Shown here: positions 16,306 to 24,743 of the stretch, piece by piece | Layout of the letters: each line of letters starts with the position of its first letter | Numbering within the stretch: the stretch's first letter is position 1 | Origin: Rhizobium tumorigenes | GTDB lineage: Bacteria; Pseudomonadota; Alphaproteobacteria; Rhizobiales; Rhizobiaceae | Assembly: GCF_003240565.2 (NCBI RefSeq) | Contig: NZ_CP117255.1 | Span: forward strand, 2,294,001 to 2,358,000 | Reading direction: 5' to 3' | DNA length: 64,000 bases | Made by a program: the position numbers and the translations under genes | The notes under the pieces: model-generated | Told to the model about the DNA's origin: nothing | The model's input: only the letters and a program-made list of their open reading frames with translations | The model's database searches: none

Positions 16306-17895
16306 ATGAGCAGCCATGACTACATAATCGTTGGCAGCGGCATCAATGCGCTGGTTGCGGCGGCCATGCTGGGCAAGAAGGGTCGCAAGGTTCTGATCCT
16401 CGAGCGCAACGAGCGCATCGGCGGATGCCTGCGCAGCGAGGAGATCACCGAGCCCGGCTTCGTCCACGACGTCATGGCGACAACGATGGTGCTGTTCCTG
16501 ACCTCGCCGGCCTACGGGGCGCTCGGCAAGGATCTGGAGGCGCGCGGCCTTGCTTTCTCGCATGCCGAACTGCCAACCGGCGTGCTGCGTCCTGACGGAT
16601 CGAACGTCATCTTTTCCAGGGATCGCCAGCGCAATATAGCCACCTTCGAAGACCTGTCGGCAGGCGACGGCAAGACTTTCTCCGACGAAATGGACAGGCT
16701 CGGAGCCGATGCGCCGTTCCTTTTCTCCCTGCTCGGCGGCGCTCTCTGGTCGGGCAACATCCTGAAGACTGTGTCCCGGCAGGCCTGGGGGCGAGGCATT
16801 CGCAACCTTGCTGCCTGGTTCGGCAGCGCGCTGACGCCCGCACGAGGCTACCTGCAGACGGCCTACGGCTCGGACCTCGCCCGCGCACTCTGGGCGCCCT
16901 GGGTGCTGCATTGCGGCCTCAGCCCGGAAGATGCCTATTCCGCCGAAATGCTGAAGGTCATCGGATTTGCCATCGAGCTTGCAGGCTGCCCCGTCGCAAC
17001 TGGGGGCGCCGGCACCCTGGTGACGGCGTTCGAACGGCTGATCGCGGACCAGGGTGGTACCATCCGGACAGGTGCCGATGTTGCAAGCATCCTGCCCGGC
17101 CCCGGCAACGTCGCCGGCGGCGTTCGCCTTGCGAGTGGAGAAACCATTACCGCCACCGGCGGCGTCATCTGCTCGACCACCCCGAACCAGCTTTATGAGC
17201 GCCTGATGGCCGACTGGCCCGAGCCGCTGCCGGAGCGGATCAGCAAGGATGTGGCCCAGTATCGCTATGGCAAGGGCAACATGCAGATCCACTACGCGCT
17301 GTCCGCACCGCCCCGCTGGAGGCATAACCCGGAGCTCGGCCAGGTCGCGTTGCTGCACTTGACTCCTGGCCTCGACGGTGTCTCGCGCGCCTGCAACGAA
17401 TGCGAACGCGGTCTGCTGCCGGCCGAACCCACCGTTTGCGTTGGCCAGCCGGTATCCTTCGACCCCAGCCGGGCGCCTGAGGGAAAGTCCATCCTCTGGC
17501 TGCAATTGCCCGAAGCGCCGCGCGTGCTGAAAGGCGATGCCGCGGCCAAGATCGAGACGCCGGCGGACGGCCGCTGGACGGAGACGGTGCGCGAACAGTA
17601 TGCGGATCGCATCGAGGCGTTGCTGGAGAGCCACATCGAAAACTTCGCGGAAATCAAGCTTGCCCGCCGCGCCTATTCTCCGGCCGATCTCGAGACGATG
17701 AACATGAACCTCGTCGGCGGTGACCCCTATGGGGGCCATTGTGGCCTCGACCAGTTTTTTCTCTGGCGGCCCTTCAAGTCTTCGGTTAATCACCGCACCC
17801 ACATCAAGGGCCTGTACCACATCGGTGCGTCGTCCCACCCGGGCCCTGGCCTCGGCGGCGGTTCGGGTTTCCTGCTCGCATCCTCGCTGAAATAA
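16306..17895 (+). CDS. phytoene-desaturase-like NAD(P)/FAD-dependent oxidoreductase 2
   Basis: A 529-residue flavoprotein of the CrtI/PYROXD2 group. The N-terminal dinucleotide site is YIIVGSGINALVAAAMLGKKGRKVLILERNERIGG (residues 6-40) and the C-terminal FAD site is GLYHIGASSHPGPGLGGGSGFLLASSL. The block DLETMNMNLVGGDPYGGHCGLDQFFLWRP matches oxidoreductase 1, so the two are diverged paralogues that may act on consecutive intermediates. GGAG lies eight bases before ATG 16306. It is likely co-transcribed with the cyclase gene upstream and the MarR gene 25 bases downstream. Confidence 0.93.
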   Translation: MSSHDYIIVGSGINALVAAAMLGKKGRKVLILERNERIGGCLRSEEITEPGFVHDVMATTMVLFLTSPAYGALGKDLEARGLAFSHAELPTGVLRPDGSNVIFSRDRQRNIATFEDLSAGDGKTFSDEMDRLGADAPFLFSLLGGALWSGNILKTVSRQAWGRGIRNLAAWFGSALTPARGYLQTAYGSDLARALWAPWVLHCGLSPEDAYSAEMLKVIGFAIELAGCPVATGGAGTLVTAFERLIADQGGTIRTGADVASILPGPGNVAGGVRLASGETITATGGVICSTTPNQLYERLMADWPEPLPERISKDVAQYRYGKGNMQIHYALSAPPRWRHNPELGQVALLHLTPGLDGVSRACNECERGLLPAEPTVCVGQPVSFDPSRAPEGKSILWLQLPEAPRVLKGDAAAKIETPADGRWTETVREQYADRIEALLESHIENFAEIKLARRAYSPADLETMNMNLVGGDPYGGHCGLDQFFLWRPFKSSVNHRTHIKGLYHIGASSHPGPGLGGGSGFLLASSLK

Positions 17896-17920
17896 CAGGA
17901 AGACGAGGAGGCATGTGTTC

Positions 17921-18427
17921 ATGGAAGAACGGTTTTCAGGTGTCGTGCTTAGGCGCAAGGACGATGGCTACGATGCCCGCCCGACCATGGGCGAGATCGG
18001 CCTGAACCATTTCGCGCCCTATCTGATGAACCGGCTGATGTCCCGCTGGAACGCCAACATGGCCGACGAGCTAAAAGAACTGGACATCTCGACCACCAAG
18101 ATGCGGGCGCTGGCGGTGCTCAGCGTCTCGACGTCAGTCACCATCAACGAGCTGTCGATCTTCGCCGTGACAGAGCAATCGACAATGAGCCGGACGCTGG
18201 ATTCGCTGGAAACCCAGGGCTACATCCGTCGGCAACCGCGCGCCGAAGACATGCGCATCCGCGACGTCTCGATCACCGAGGAAGGCCGCGCCGCCTTCGA
18301 AAAAGTCTGGCCGACGATGTACGACCTGCTGCTGCAGATGTTCGACGGCGTCGAGGAAGCCGAATACCGCGCCTTCATCGGAACACTCCACAAGGTGCTG
18401 CATAATATCCGCAAGCACGAGATTTGA
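17921..18427 (+). CDS. MarR-family regulator (second in the locus)
   Basis: A 168-residue winged-helix protein. The core reads LNHFAPYLMNRLMSRWNANMADELKELDISTTKMRALAVLSVSTSVTINELSIFAVTEQSTMSRTLDSLETQGYIRRQPRAEDMRIRDVSITEEGRAAFEKV; the recognition helix is VTEQSTMSRTLDSLE and the wing contains DMRIRDVSITEEG. A GTG at 17915 in the same frame, two codons earlier, is possible since GAGGAG is at 17905. It follows FAD oxidoreductase 2 closely, implying feedback control of the oxidative steps. It is not closely similar to the MarR at 12913, so two effectors may be sensed. Confidence 0.94.
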   Translation: MEERFSGVVLRRKDDGYDARPTMGEIGLNHFAPYLMNRLMSRWNANMADELKELDISTTKMRALAVLSVSTSVTINELSIFAVTEQSTMSRTLDSLETQGYIRRQPRAEDMRIRDVSITEEGRAAFEKVWPTMYDLLLQMFDGVEEAEYRAFIGTLHKVLHNIRKHEI

Positions 18428-18588
18428 GGACATTGGAGTGGCTGCGGCGCTGCGCGTCGTGACAAGATCCAATAGATGGCAGTGCGCTTGTCTTCATTCA
18501 TGACAGGCAAATCGGTAGAACGCCCTGCTTCAGTTACAGGGCGCTCGCGTATTAACCGCCGCACCTGTCCGGTTCGGACGTCGGTACG

Positions 18589-18771
18589 CTATTGGGTCTG
18601 TGTGGTCACCGCAGGCTGCGGACGGGTGGATGCGTCGGGGGCATTGGCCTTTCCGACGAAATACATTCCGCCGACAAAGATCACGCAGGCAACCACCGTG
18701 ATCGCTGCCAGCTTGGCAATCGATCCCACGCTGGTCCGTTCGGTACCAAAACCCATCTCTTCTGAAGTCAT
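18589..18771 (-). CDS. small single-span membrane protein, unknown function
   Basis: A 60-residue protein with one transmembrane segment (about residues 19-41, IAKLAAITVVACVIFVGGMYFVG) and a short Thr/Gln/Pro-rich tail. GGAGGAG lies ten bases upstream of the ATG, supporting translation. I do not recognise a family. The flanks 18428-18588 and 18772-19015 show no other gene. Confidence 0.6.
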   Translation of the reverse strand: MTSEEMGFGTERTSVGSIAKLAAITVVACVIFVGGMYFVGKANAPDASTRPQPAVTTQTQ

Positions 18772-19015
18772 CGTTTAAAAACTCCTCCGTTGATGCGAGC
18801 GCTTCTCCTCTTCGCCCGCATGTCAAAAGGGTAACACAGCTTTTCCCCGGTTACAGCCCCTAAGATGTAACCAGGCATATCTACACGTATTGCGGTGCAA
18901 CATTTAGCGCCAGCGAGCTGTCGCAGTGCGGCACGAGATGACGATCATGCAGATCGTAAGCAGGGATAGGGCGCCTAACTTTCCGCAAAAATGACAAAGC
19001 AGCCCAGGACAGCGC

Positions 19016-20575
19016 CTACAGCGTCGCCACCGTCTTTAGCGCGCCATCGAGCGCGATACCGCTTTCGTCGAGCAGGGCTGCCTGTCTCAGGCGCTTCATC
19101 CAGGCGGCACCGTCCTCCCGATCTCGCAACAGCGGCAGCGCCGACATGACCCGGTCGAATTTCGACAGGCCACGGGCGTGTGTGTCGGAGTAGCCCTTGA
19201 CGAGGCGCCGGTTGTTGAGCACCTCGACGGCCAGATCGTAGTTTGCAGCGAGCAGGCCGGTGGCGGTTGCAAGCCACGCGTCACGATGTGCCATCTCGCG
19301 GGAATGGCGCAATGTTCCCCGGCGTGTCCCGCGCAAAGCCGAGACGGCATAGAGGCTGAGGAACCAGAACATAGTTCCCGTTTGCACCCTTCGCCCCTTG
19401 TTGACGAAGCGATCGAGCCGGGCAAACAACTTCGGCCGGTTTTCGATCCATAGGCCCAGCCGCTTCGGAAGAGTGCCGCAGATCTCCTCCATGCGCGGAT
19501 GCATGTACTCTGTCATGTAGACGATCTGGTCGGCTTTGGCCCCGACCTCTTTGCGAACCCGGTCGAAGCGGGATGCACGCACCTTCAGGTCGGCGACACG
19601 GATGACATCGTCATAGGCCATAGAGATCGCGACGTATTTCGCTGCCTGAACGGTGAACGCGAAGCTTTTTCCCGCGCCGCCATATCTGCGGTCGAGTTCA
19701 AGCAGACTTGCCACGCGGCTCAGATATTCGTCGCCATAGGCGGGGTCCTGAAAATCCGTCAGCTTCCTGGCGCCGGCAAAGAGCAGTGGATGCGCCTCTT
19801 CCGGAAATTCGGCGCGGATGCGGTGGACGATCCTGTCGAGAGAGGGATGTCCTGCCGTCTCGGGCAGCGCGTCGAAATGCTTGTGCGGCGTCGCCGAGAC
19901 CACATCGTTGGTCCTCGCCGTTGCCCGCTCGAAGGCGGCGTTGAAAGCCTTGAGGCTTGGCTTGATGCCTTTTCCGCCGCCGCGAATGGTCGCCTCGAAT
20001 GCCTCCTTGGCAAAGGGCAGCACACCGGCGGCGGCCAGCGCACCGAACATGGACGAGGAAATGACGCTGCCGTTTTTGGCCGCCAGCGTATCCATGTCGA
20101 AGGCGATAATCCGCTTGGCGGCAAAATCAGTGGCCTCGACGACGACCTCGGGATTACCGATACCGTCGCCCGGCTTCTCCTTTTCACCGACAGCCAGTGC
20201 ACGATGGGTCGAGGCAATCAGCGTCGTACGATCCGGCGTCACCAGGCCGCGCAGCACCGAGCGTCCGGCTTCCATCAGTTCGGCAGCAAGCACGATATCG
20301 ACATCGCCCGGCGTCGGCATCAGCGCGAAGATCGGATGACGGCCCTCGCGGGCGGGCAACAGTTCGAGATAGTAGATAGTGGCGCCGGTACGCTGGGCAA
20401 CGCCGGGGACAGACGTCGTCTGTGCCATCCAGCCTTGGCTTTCCGCCAGCCCGACGATCCAGTCGGCAAGCACCCCGCCGCCCTGGCCGCCCATGGCGAG
20501 AATGGCAATCGAGATCGGCTTGTCCGTCGACAGGCGAATGGCGCCGACGGCCGTTGTAGCAACATGCTCGTTCAT
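19016..20575 (-). CDS. iorB: indolepyruvate:ferredoxin oxidoreductase beta subunit with DUF6537 tail
   Basis: A 519-residue protein. The N-terminal half is the 2-oxoacid oxidoreductase gamma-type domain (ISIAILAMGGQGGGVLADWIVGLAESQGW, then TTSVPGVAQRTGATIYYLELL), and the rest (from about residue 220) is the DUF6537 extension seen in proteobacterial enzymes. ATG 20575 is used because it directly follows the alpha-subunit stop at 20586 with a ribosome site; a longer reading would overlap that gene. With iorA it would oxidatively decarboxylate an aryl 2-oxoacid to the acyl-CoA, passing electrons to ferredoxin. Indolepyruvate is the textbook substrate; isatinate is the context-based alternative. 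Confidence 0.92.
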   Translation of the reverse strand: MNEHVATTAVGAIRLSTDKPISIAILAMGGQGGGVLADWIVGLAESQGWMAQTTSVPGVAQRTGATIYYLELLPAREGRHPIFALMPTPGDVDIVLAAELMEAGRSVLRGLVTPDRTTLIASTHRALAVGEKEKPGDGIGNPEVVVEATDFAAKRIIAFDMDTLAAKNGSVISSSMFGALAAAGVLPFAKEAFEATIRGGGKGIKPSLKAFNAAFERATARTNDVVSATPHKHFDALPETAGHPSLDRIVHRIRAEFPEEAHPLLFAGARKLTDFQDPAYGDEYLSRVASLLELDRRYGGAGKSFAFTVQAAKYVAISMAYDDVIRVADLKVRASRFDRVRKEVGAKADQIVYMTEYMHPRMEEICGTLPKRLGLWIENRPKLFARLDRFVNKGRRVQTGTMFWFLSLYAVSALRGTRRGTLRHSREMAHRDAWLATATGLLAANYDLAVEVLNNRRLVKGYSDTHARGLSKFDRVMSALPLLRDREDGAAWMKRLRQAALLDESGIALDGALKTVATL

Positions 20576-20585
20576 GGCGATCCCC

Positions 20586-22739
20586 TCAATCTGCAAAGAC
20601 GATACGGCTTGCCTTGCGGCGCGCCTGCAGCCAGCCGATGACGGCACTGCGCATCCTGGCGAGAAAACGGTCCCAGCCGGTGGGATTGTGGATGATATCG
20701 GCACGATAGAACGACGGACAGAGGATAGCGGCCTCCGCCACCTCGCCGCAATTGCCGCAACCGACGCAACTGTTGTCGATGGCAGCGACCGGATCGTCCT
20801 TCAGCGGATCGTCGGTGTGCTTGACCGACAGCGACGGGCAGCCGGAAAGACGGATGCAGGCGTGGTCGCCGGTGCAGATGTCTTCGTCGACGCCGAAGCG
20901 CTCCTTGACCATCCGCTTGCCGTCCTTCACCGCCTTGTTGAACAAAGGCTTAACCCGGCGCTGCTTGTTGAGCATGCATTCCGACGAAGCGACGATGATC
21001 TTAGGACCCGGCTCCTTCGTCGTCAGAGCCTCGCGCAAAGTGTCGCGCATCTTGGCGACATCGTAGGTCCGATCGATCTGGCGGACCCATGTGGCGCCGA
21101 TGCCCTTGACGGCATTGACGATGGAATTGTTGGTCTTGCGCCGCGGGTTTTCGGCGCGCGAGGACAGGATGTCCTGGCCGCCGGTCGCAGCCGAATAGAA
21201 ATTGTCGACGACGAGAATGACGCCGTCCTGCTTGTTGAACACGGCATTGCCGACCGAGGTCGCCAGCCCGTTGTGCCAGAAACCGCCGTCGCCCATCACA
21301 GAGATCGAGCGCTTGTCGGCCTCGACATTGAAGGCCGACGCCGAGGCGGGTCCGAGACCATAGCCCATCGTCGTGCCACCGATGTTGAACGGCGGCAGGA
21401 TCGAGAACAAATGACATCCAATATCCGCCGCGACATGGTGCTCGCCGAGTTCCTGCTCCACCAGCTTCATCGCCGCAAAGATCGGTCGCTCCGGACAGCC
21501 GATGCAGAAACCGGCAGGCCTCGGCGGTACGACCTCGGCCAGCGCTCTGACCTTCGGATCGTTGAGAACGGGCGACGGATCCGGCAGCGGCGGCTGGTTG
21601 CCGAGCAGCACGCGGGCATGGGTCTCGAGGAAGGTCTTGATGCCCTTCATCAGCACCTGCGTCGTATATTCGCCGCCCATCGGCAGCGTATCCTTGCCGG
21701 CGATCCGGGTCTGGATGTCGCGGCGGCGCAGGATCGTGTTTAGCGACTGCTCGATATATTCCGGCGCGCCCTCCTCGACCATCAGAACGGCCTTTTTGCT
21801 GGCGCAGAATTCGGCCAGCTGGTCGTCGATCAGCGGATAGGCGACGTTGAGCACGTATAGAGGCACGGAACAATTTCCGTAGACATCGGCGAGGCCAAGC
21901 TGCTGCAGCGAACGCATCACGCCATTATACATGCCGCCCAACAGGATGATGCCGACATCGCCTTCGCTGGGACCGAAATATTCGTTGAGCTTGCGGCGCT
22001 TGATGAACTCTACGGCAGCCGGCCAGCGTTGCTCCAGCTTCTGCTTTTCATGGACGAAGGTGGCCGGCGGCAGGACGATGCGGTTGACGTCGCGGACCGG
22101 ATTTTCCAGCGCCTGGCGCAGCGTGAACTCCGGCCGCTTGTTGTTCTTTGCTTCGAACTGGCCGTGCACATGGCAGCTGCGGATACCGACCTGCAGCATC
22201 ACGGGTGTATTGGACGCCTCGGAAAGCTCGAAGCCGGTTTCGACAGCATCGACGATCGACGGCAGGTTGGGGCGCGGATTAAGCAACCACATCTGCGACT
22301 TCATCGCATAGGCATGGCTGCGCTCCTGCATGATCGACGATCCCTCGCCGTAATCCTCGCCAATGATGATCAGCGCGCCGCCGGTCACGCCGCCGGACGA
22401 CAGGTTGGAGAGTGCGTCCGAGGCAACATTGGTGCCGGCCGTCGACTTCCAGGTGACGGCGCCGCGCACCGGGTACATCACCGACGCCGACAGCATCGCC
22501 GCCGCCGCCGCCTCCGAGGCCGATGTCTCGAAATGGATGCCGAGATCCTCCATGACATCCTTGGCGTCGGCCAGCACGTCCATCAGATGCGAGATCGGCG
22601 AGCCCTGGTAGCCGCCGACATAGGAGACGCCGGACTGCAGCAGGGCCTTGGTAATCGCGAGAATTCCCTCGCCGCGGAAGGTGTCGCCCTCCCCCAGCTT
22701 CAGGTCCTCGACTTCGCGGGCAAAAGACCGTTCAGCCAT
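20586..22739 (-). CDS. iorA: indolepyruvate:ferredoxin oxidoreductase alpha subunit (TPP, Fe-S)
   Basis: A 717-residue subunit. The N-terminal pyrimidine-binding domain includes SYVGGYQGSPISHLMDVLADAKD and FETSASEAAAAAMLSASV; the TPP/Mg site is SVMGDGGFWHNGLATSVGNAVFNKQDGVILVVDNFYSAATGGQDI; and the C-terminal ferredoxin-like part holds CTGDHACIRLSGCPSL and SCVGCGNCGEVAEAAILCPSF for two [4Fe-4S] clusters. GGGGA precedes the start. It heads a two-gene operon with iorB and is divergent from the ABC binding-protein gene, sharing a 371-base regulatory region. It belongs to the aryl-2-oxoacid group of the superfamily. Confidence 0.95.
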   Translation of the reverse strand: MAERSFAREVEDLKLGEGDTFRGEGILAITKALLQSGVSYVGGYQGSPISHLMDVLADAKDVMEDLGIHFETSASEAAAAAMLSASVMYPVRGAVTWKSTAGTNVASDALSNLSSGGVTGGALIIIGEDYGEGSSIMQERSHAYAMKSQMWLLNPRPNLPSIVDAVETGFELSEASNTPVMLQVGIRSCHVHGQFEAKNNKRPEFTLRQALENPVRDVNRIVLPPATFVHEKQKLEQRWPAAVEFIKRRKLNEYFGPSEGDVGIILLGGMYNGVMRSLQQLGLADVYGNCSVPLYVLNVAYPLIDDQLAEFCASKKAVLMVEEGAPEYIEQSLNTILRRRDIQTRIAGKDTLPMGGEYTTQVLMKGIKTFLETHARVLLGNQPPLPDPSPVLNDPKVRALAEVVPPRPAGFCIGCPERPIFAAMKLVEQELGEHHVAADIGCHLFSILPPFNIGGTTMGYGLGPASASAFNVEADKRSISVMGDGGFWHNGLATSVGNAVFNKQDGVILVVDNFYSAATGGQDILSSRAENPRRKTNNSIVNAVKGIGATWVRQIDRTYDVAKMRDTLREALTTKEPGPKIIVASSECMLNKQRRVKPLFNKAVKDGKRMVKERFGVDEDICTGDHACIRLSGCPSLSVKHTDDPLKDDPVAAIDNSCVGCGNCGEVAEAAILCPSFYRADIIHNPTGWDRFLARMRSAVIGWLQARRKASRIVFAD

Positions 22740-22783
22740 TTCAGTTCCCCTTCGCCCTTGTCAGGCGTTTTCTTCAATCATTT

Positions 22784-22800
22784 GCAAAAGCATATTTTGC
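22784..22800. promoter_or_regulatory. putative operator dyad GCAAAA-GCATA-TTTTGC
   Basis: Perfect 6-base arms around a 5-base centre, 45-60 bases upstream of the iorA start. The 12-mer TGCAAAAGCATA (22783-22794) is repeated exactly at 22902-22913, indicating a two-site operator in this divergent promoter. A MarR protein is the likely binder (inference). Confidence 0.5.
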
Positions 22801-22908
22801 GCTTCGACCGACTGTCAATCAGCAAATGGCCTGAAGCCATCAACATACGTTACCGGACGCTCGTTTGATCGAAGTAGAAGCAACCTGAGCCGAATAAATA
22901 TGCAAAAG

Positions 22909-22921
22909 CATACATTATGCT
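22909..22921. promoter_or_regulatory. putative operator dyad GCATA-CAT-TATGC
   Basis: A perfect 5-base inverted repeat with a 3-base spacer, overlapping the second copy of TGCAAAAGCATA. It differs at one base from the site at 15147-15159 upstream of FAD oxidoreductase 1. It lies in the 371-base gene-free region 22740-23110 between iorA and the ABC operon. Confidence 0.5.
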
Positions 22922-23022
22922 CAACTTGATTTTGCGCAGTCTCCGGCCGATTCCGGGAGATGGAGACCGACACCGCAATTTTTCTACAACGCCAGAGAAT
23001 CCGCTTGCGCTTCCCGATGGTT

Positions 23023-23038
23023 ATTTTAAGATTAAAAC
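23023..23038. promoter_or_regulatory. putative operator ATTTTAA-GA-TTAAAAC
   Basis: Arms ATTTTAA and TTAAAA(C) two bases apart, 73 bases upstream of the binding-protein ATG. The same architecture (ATTTTAA-AC-TTAAAAT) stands upstream of the CoA operon at 29171-29186. It is strikingly AT-rich against the local background. Confidence 0.5.
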
Positions 23039-23110
23039 ATTCCGATAATAAATCGCCAGCGGCAGGCCGGCCACAGGTCATCTACCGCTGAACAGGGGAA
23101 CGGAGTGACC

Positions 23111-24646
23111 ATGGACCATCTGACACGGCGCCAGGCGTTGAGCCTAGGCGCGGCTACTTTCATCACGGGCATTCTCGCTGGCCGGACGGTCGTCGAGGCG
23201 GCCGATGTGAATACGCTGACGATCGCATTCAACGTCAACCTGCCGGCCTTCGACCCGACGACAGGCCCCTCGGCCGTCAACCCGACGATCCAGGCGATCT
23301 ACCGCTCGGTCTTCGACCAGTTCATCGGCCAGGGCCCGGACCTGAAGTTCCAGCCCGGCCTTCTAACGAAATGGGGTTGGAACGACGACAAGACCAAAGT
23401 CTGGATGGACGTCCGCGAGGGCGTTACCTGGCACGATGGCTCGAAGTTCACCCCTGAGGATGTCGTCTGGTCGCTGAACCGCGCGGGCGATCAGAAGGGC
23501 GGCAATCCGATCTCCTTCATCTGGTCCACCGCCACCAACTACAAGATCGAGGGCAACCGGATTACCGGGGACGTCGTTCGCTACGAGCCGACGTATTTCA
23601 TGTGGATGGCCTTCCTGACAGGCTATGTCCTGCCCAAGGACTACTTCACGAAAGTCGGCCCGGAGGGGTTCGAAAAGAAGCCTATCGGTACCGGCCCGTA
23701 TATGGTCGATGCCTACGAGGGCAATTCCTTCCTGCGCCTCAAGGCCAATCCGAACTATTTCGGCGGCAAGCCAGCCTTCGAGACGGTCATCTACAAATTC
23801 GTCCCGGACACGACGAGCCGCGTCGCCGAGATCGAATCCGGCTCCTCCGACGTGACACTGGAAGTGCCCTACGAGGATTTCGACCGTCTCAGGAAGAAGA
23901 AGGGCCTTGACGGCGTCGCCACGCCTGTCTCCGACATTGGCATGATCTTCATCTCGAACGTCGGCCCGATGCTCGACAAGAACGTCCGCCTCGCCGCCAA
24001 CATGGCAATCGACAAGGAAGCCATCATCAAGCGTCTGTTGCGCGGCTACGGCAAACCGCTCTCGACGCTCGAGGCCCCTGAATACTCGGCTTACGATGCT
24101 GGGATCAAGACGCCTTACGATCCGGAAGGTGCCAAGAAGCTTCTGGCGGCCAGTGGCTTCTCGCCGGAAAAGCCGGTGAAGTTCGCCATCAAGACCACCC
24201 GTGGCTTCAAGCCGAAGGACTACGAGATGATCCAGGCGATCGTCGGCATGTGGCGCAAGGTAGGCATCGAGGCTGAAATCGAAGTCTACGAGATCGCCAA
24301 GCACTACGAGCTTCGCGCCGCCCACCAGCTCGGCCCTGCCGCCTTCTACAACTGGGGCAACGCCATCGGTGACCCCACGACCTCGACCGGCTTTGCCATG
24401 TACAGCAAGTCCCCGCATTCGGGCTGGAAGACGGACGATGTCGACAACCTCATCAACCCACTCTGGGGCGAGAAGGACGAAGCCAAGCGCATCGCGGGCT
24501 GGAAGGCGGTCGACAAGTATATTGCCGAAGAGGGATACGTCATCCCGCTGCTGCAATATGCCCAGCCGATCCTCTACAAATCGAGCGTCAAGGTCACCCC
24601 GAACGTCTCGGGCGCCCTACAGGCAGCGCAGGTAGCGAAGGCGTAA
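23111..24646 (+). CDS. oligopeptide-type ABC transporter substrate-binding protein
   Basis: A 511-residue SBP_bac_5 (peptide/nickel/opine family) protein. The N-terminus MDHLTRRQALSLGAATFITGILAGRTVVEAAD has the RR-type twin-arginine-like start and a hydrophobic core, so export to the periplasm is expected. Family landmarks: WGWNDDKTKVWMDVREGVTWHDGSKFTPEDVVWSLNR, GTGPYMV, RLAANMAIDKEAIIK and the late WGEKDEAKRIAGWKAVDKYIAEEGYVIPL. ATG 23111 follows GGAGTG; the GTG two codons earlier is less likely. It is the first gene of a five-gene importer. In this locus the ligand may be a small aromatic acid or conjugate rather than a peptide (inference). Confidence 0.95.
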   Translation: MDHLTRRQALSLGAATFITGILAGRTVVEAADVNTLTIAFNVNLPAFDPTTGPSAVNPTIQAIYRSVFDQFIGQGPDLKFQPGLLTKWGWNDDKTKVWMDVREGVTWHDGSKFTPEDVVWSLNRAGDQKGGNPISFIWSTATNYKIEGNRITGDVVRYEPTYFMWMAFLTGYVLPKDYFTKVGPEGFEKKPIGTGPYMVDAYEGNSFLRLKANPNYFGGKPAFETVIYKFVPDTTSRVAEIESGSSDVTLEVPYEDFDRLRKKKGLDGVATPVSDIGMIFISNVGPMLDKNVRLAANMAIDKEAIIKRLLRGYGKPLSTLEAPEYSAYDAGIKTPYDPEGAKKLLAASGFSPEKPVKFAIKTTRGFKPKDYEMIQAIVGMWRKVGIEAEIEVYEIAKHYELRAAHQLGPAAFYNWGNAIGDPTTSTGFAMYSKSPHSGWKTDDVDNLINPLWGEKDEAKRIAGWKAVDKYIAEEGYVIPLLQYAQPILYKSSVKVTPNVSGALQAAQVAKA

Positions 24647-24675
24647 CTCCAGGCCTGCCGCCATGCGGCGGGCTT

Positions 24676-24697
24676 ATCTCCCCCTTGTGGGGGAGAT
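24676..24697. repeat. palindrome ATCTCCCCC-TTGT-GGGGGAGAT
   Basis: Perfect 9-base arms and a 4-base loop between the binding-protein and first permease genes. The same arms occur twice in the composite repeat at 49250-49420. A second stem built on CCTGCCGC/GCGGCGGG sits just before it. This is probably a dispersed rhizobial palindrome, and may dampen expression of the downstream permease genes. Confidence 0.7.
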
Positions 24698-24743
24698 CGC
24701 TGGAGCCGCATTGCCGCGTCAAGCGGTTGGAAATCTGTAACCC

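Noticed and set aside
16102..17958. 618-codon open frame on the minus strand opposite FAD oxidoreductase 2
   Set aside because: It is antisense to a clear flavoprotein with intact motifs, has arginine- and glycine-rich low-complexity composition and no family resemblance; high GC makes such frames common.
19016..22739. Nitrogenase-linked or pyruvate:flavodoxin oxidoreductase
   Set aside because: The two-subunit layout with the DUF6537 tail and the C-terminal double Fe-S motif match the aryl-2-oxoacid (Ior) type, not the single-chain pyruvate enzyme.
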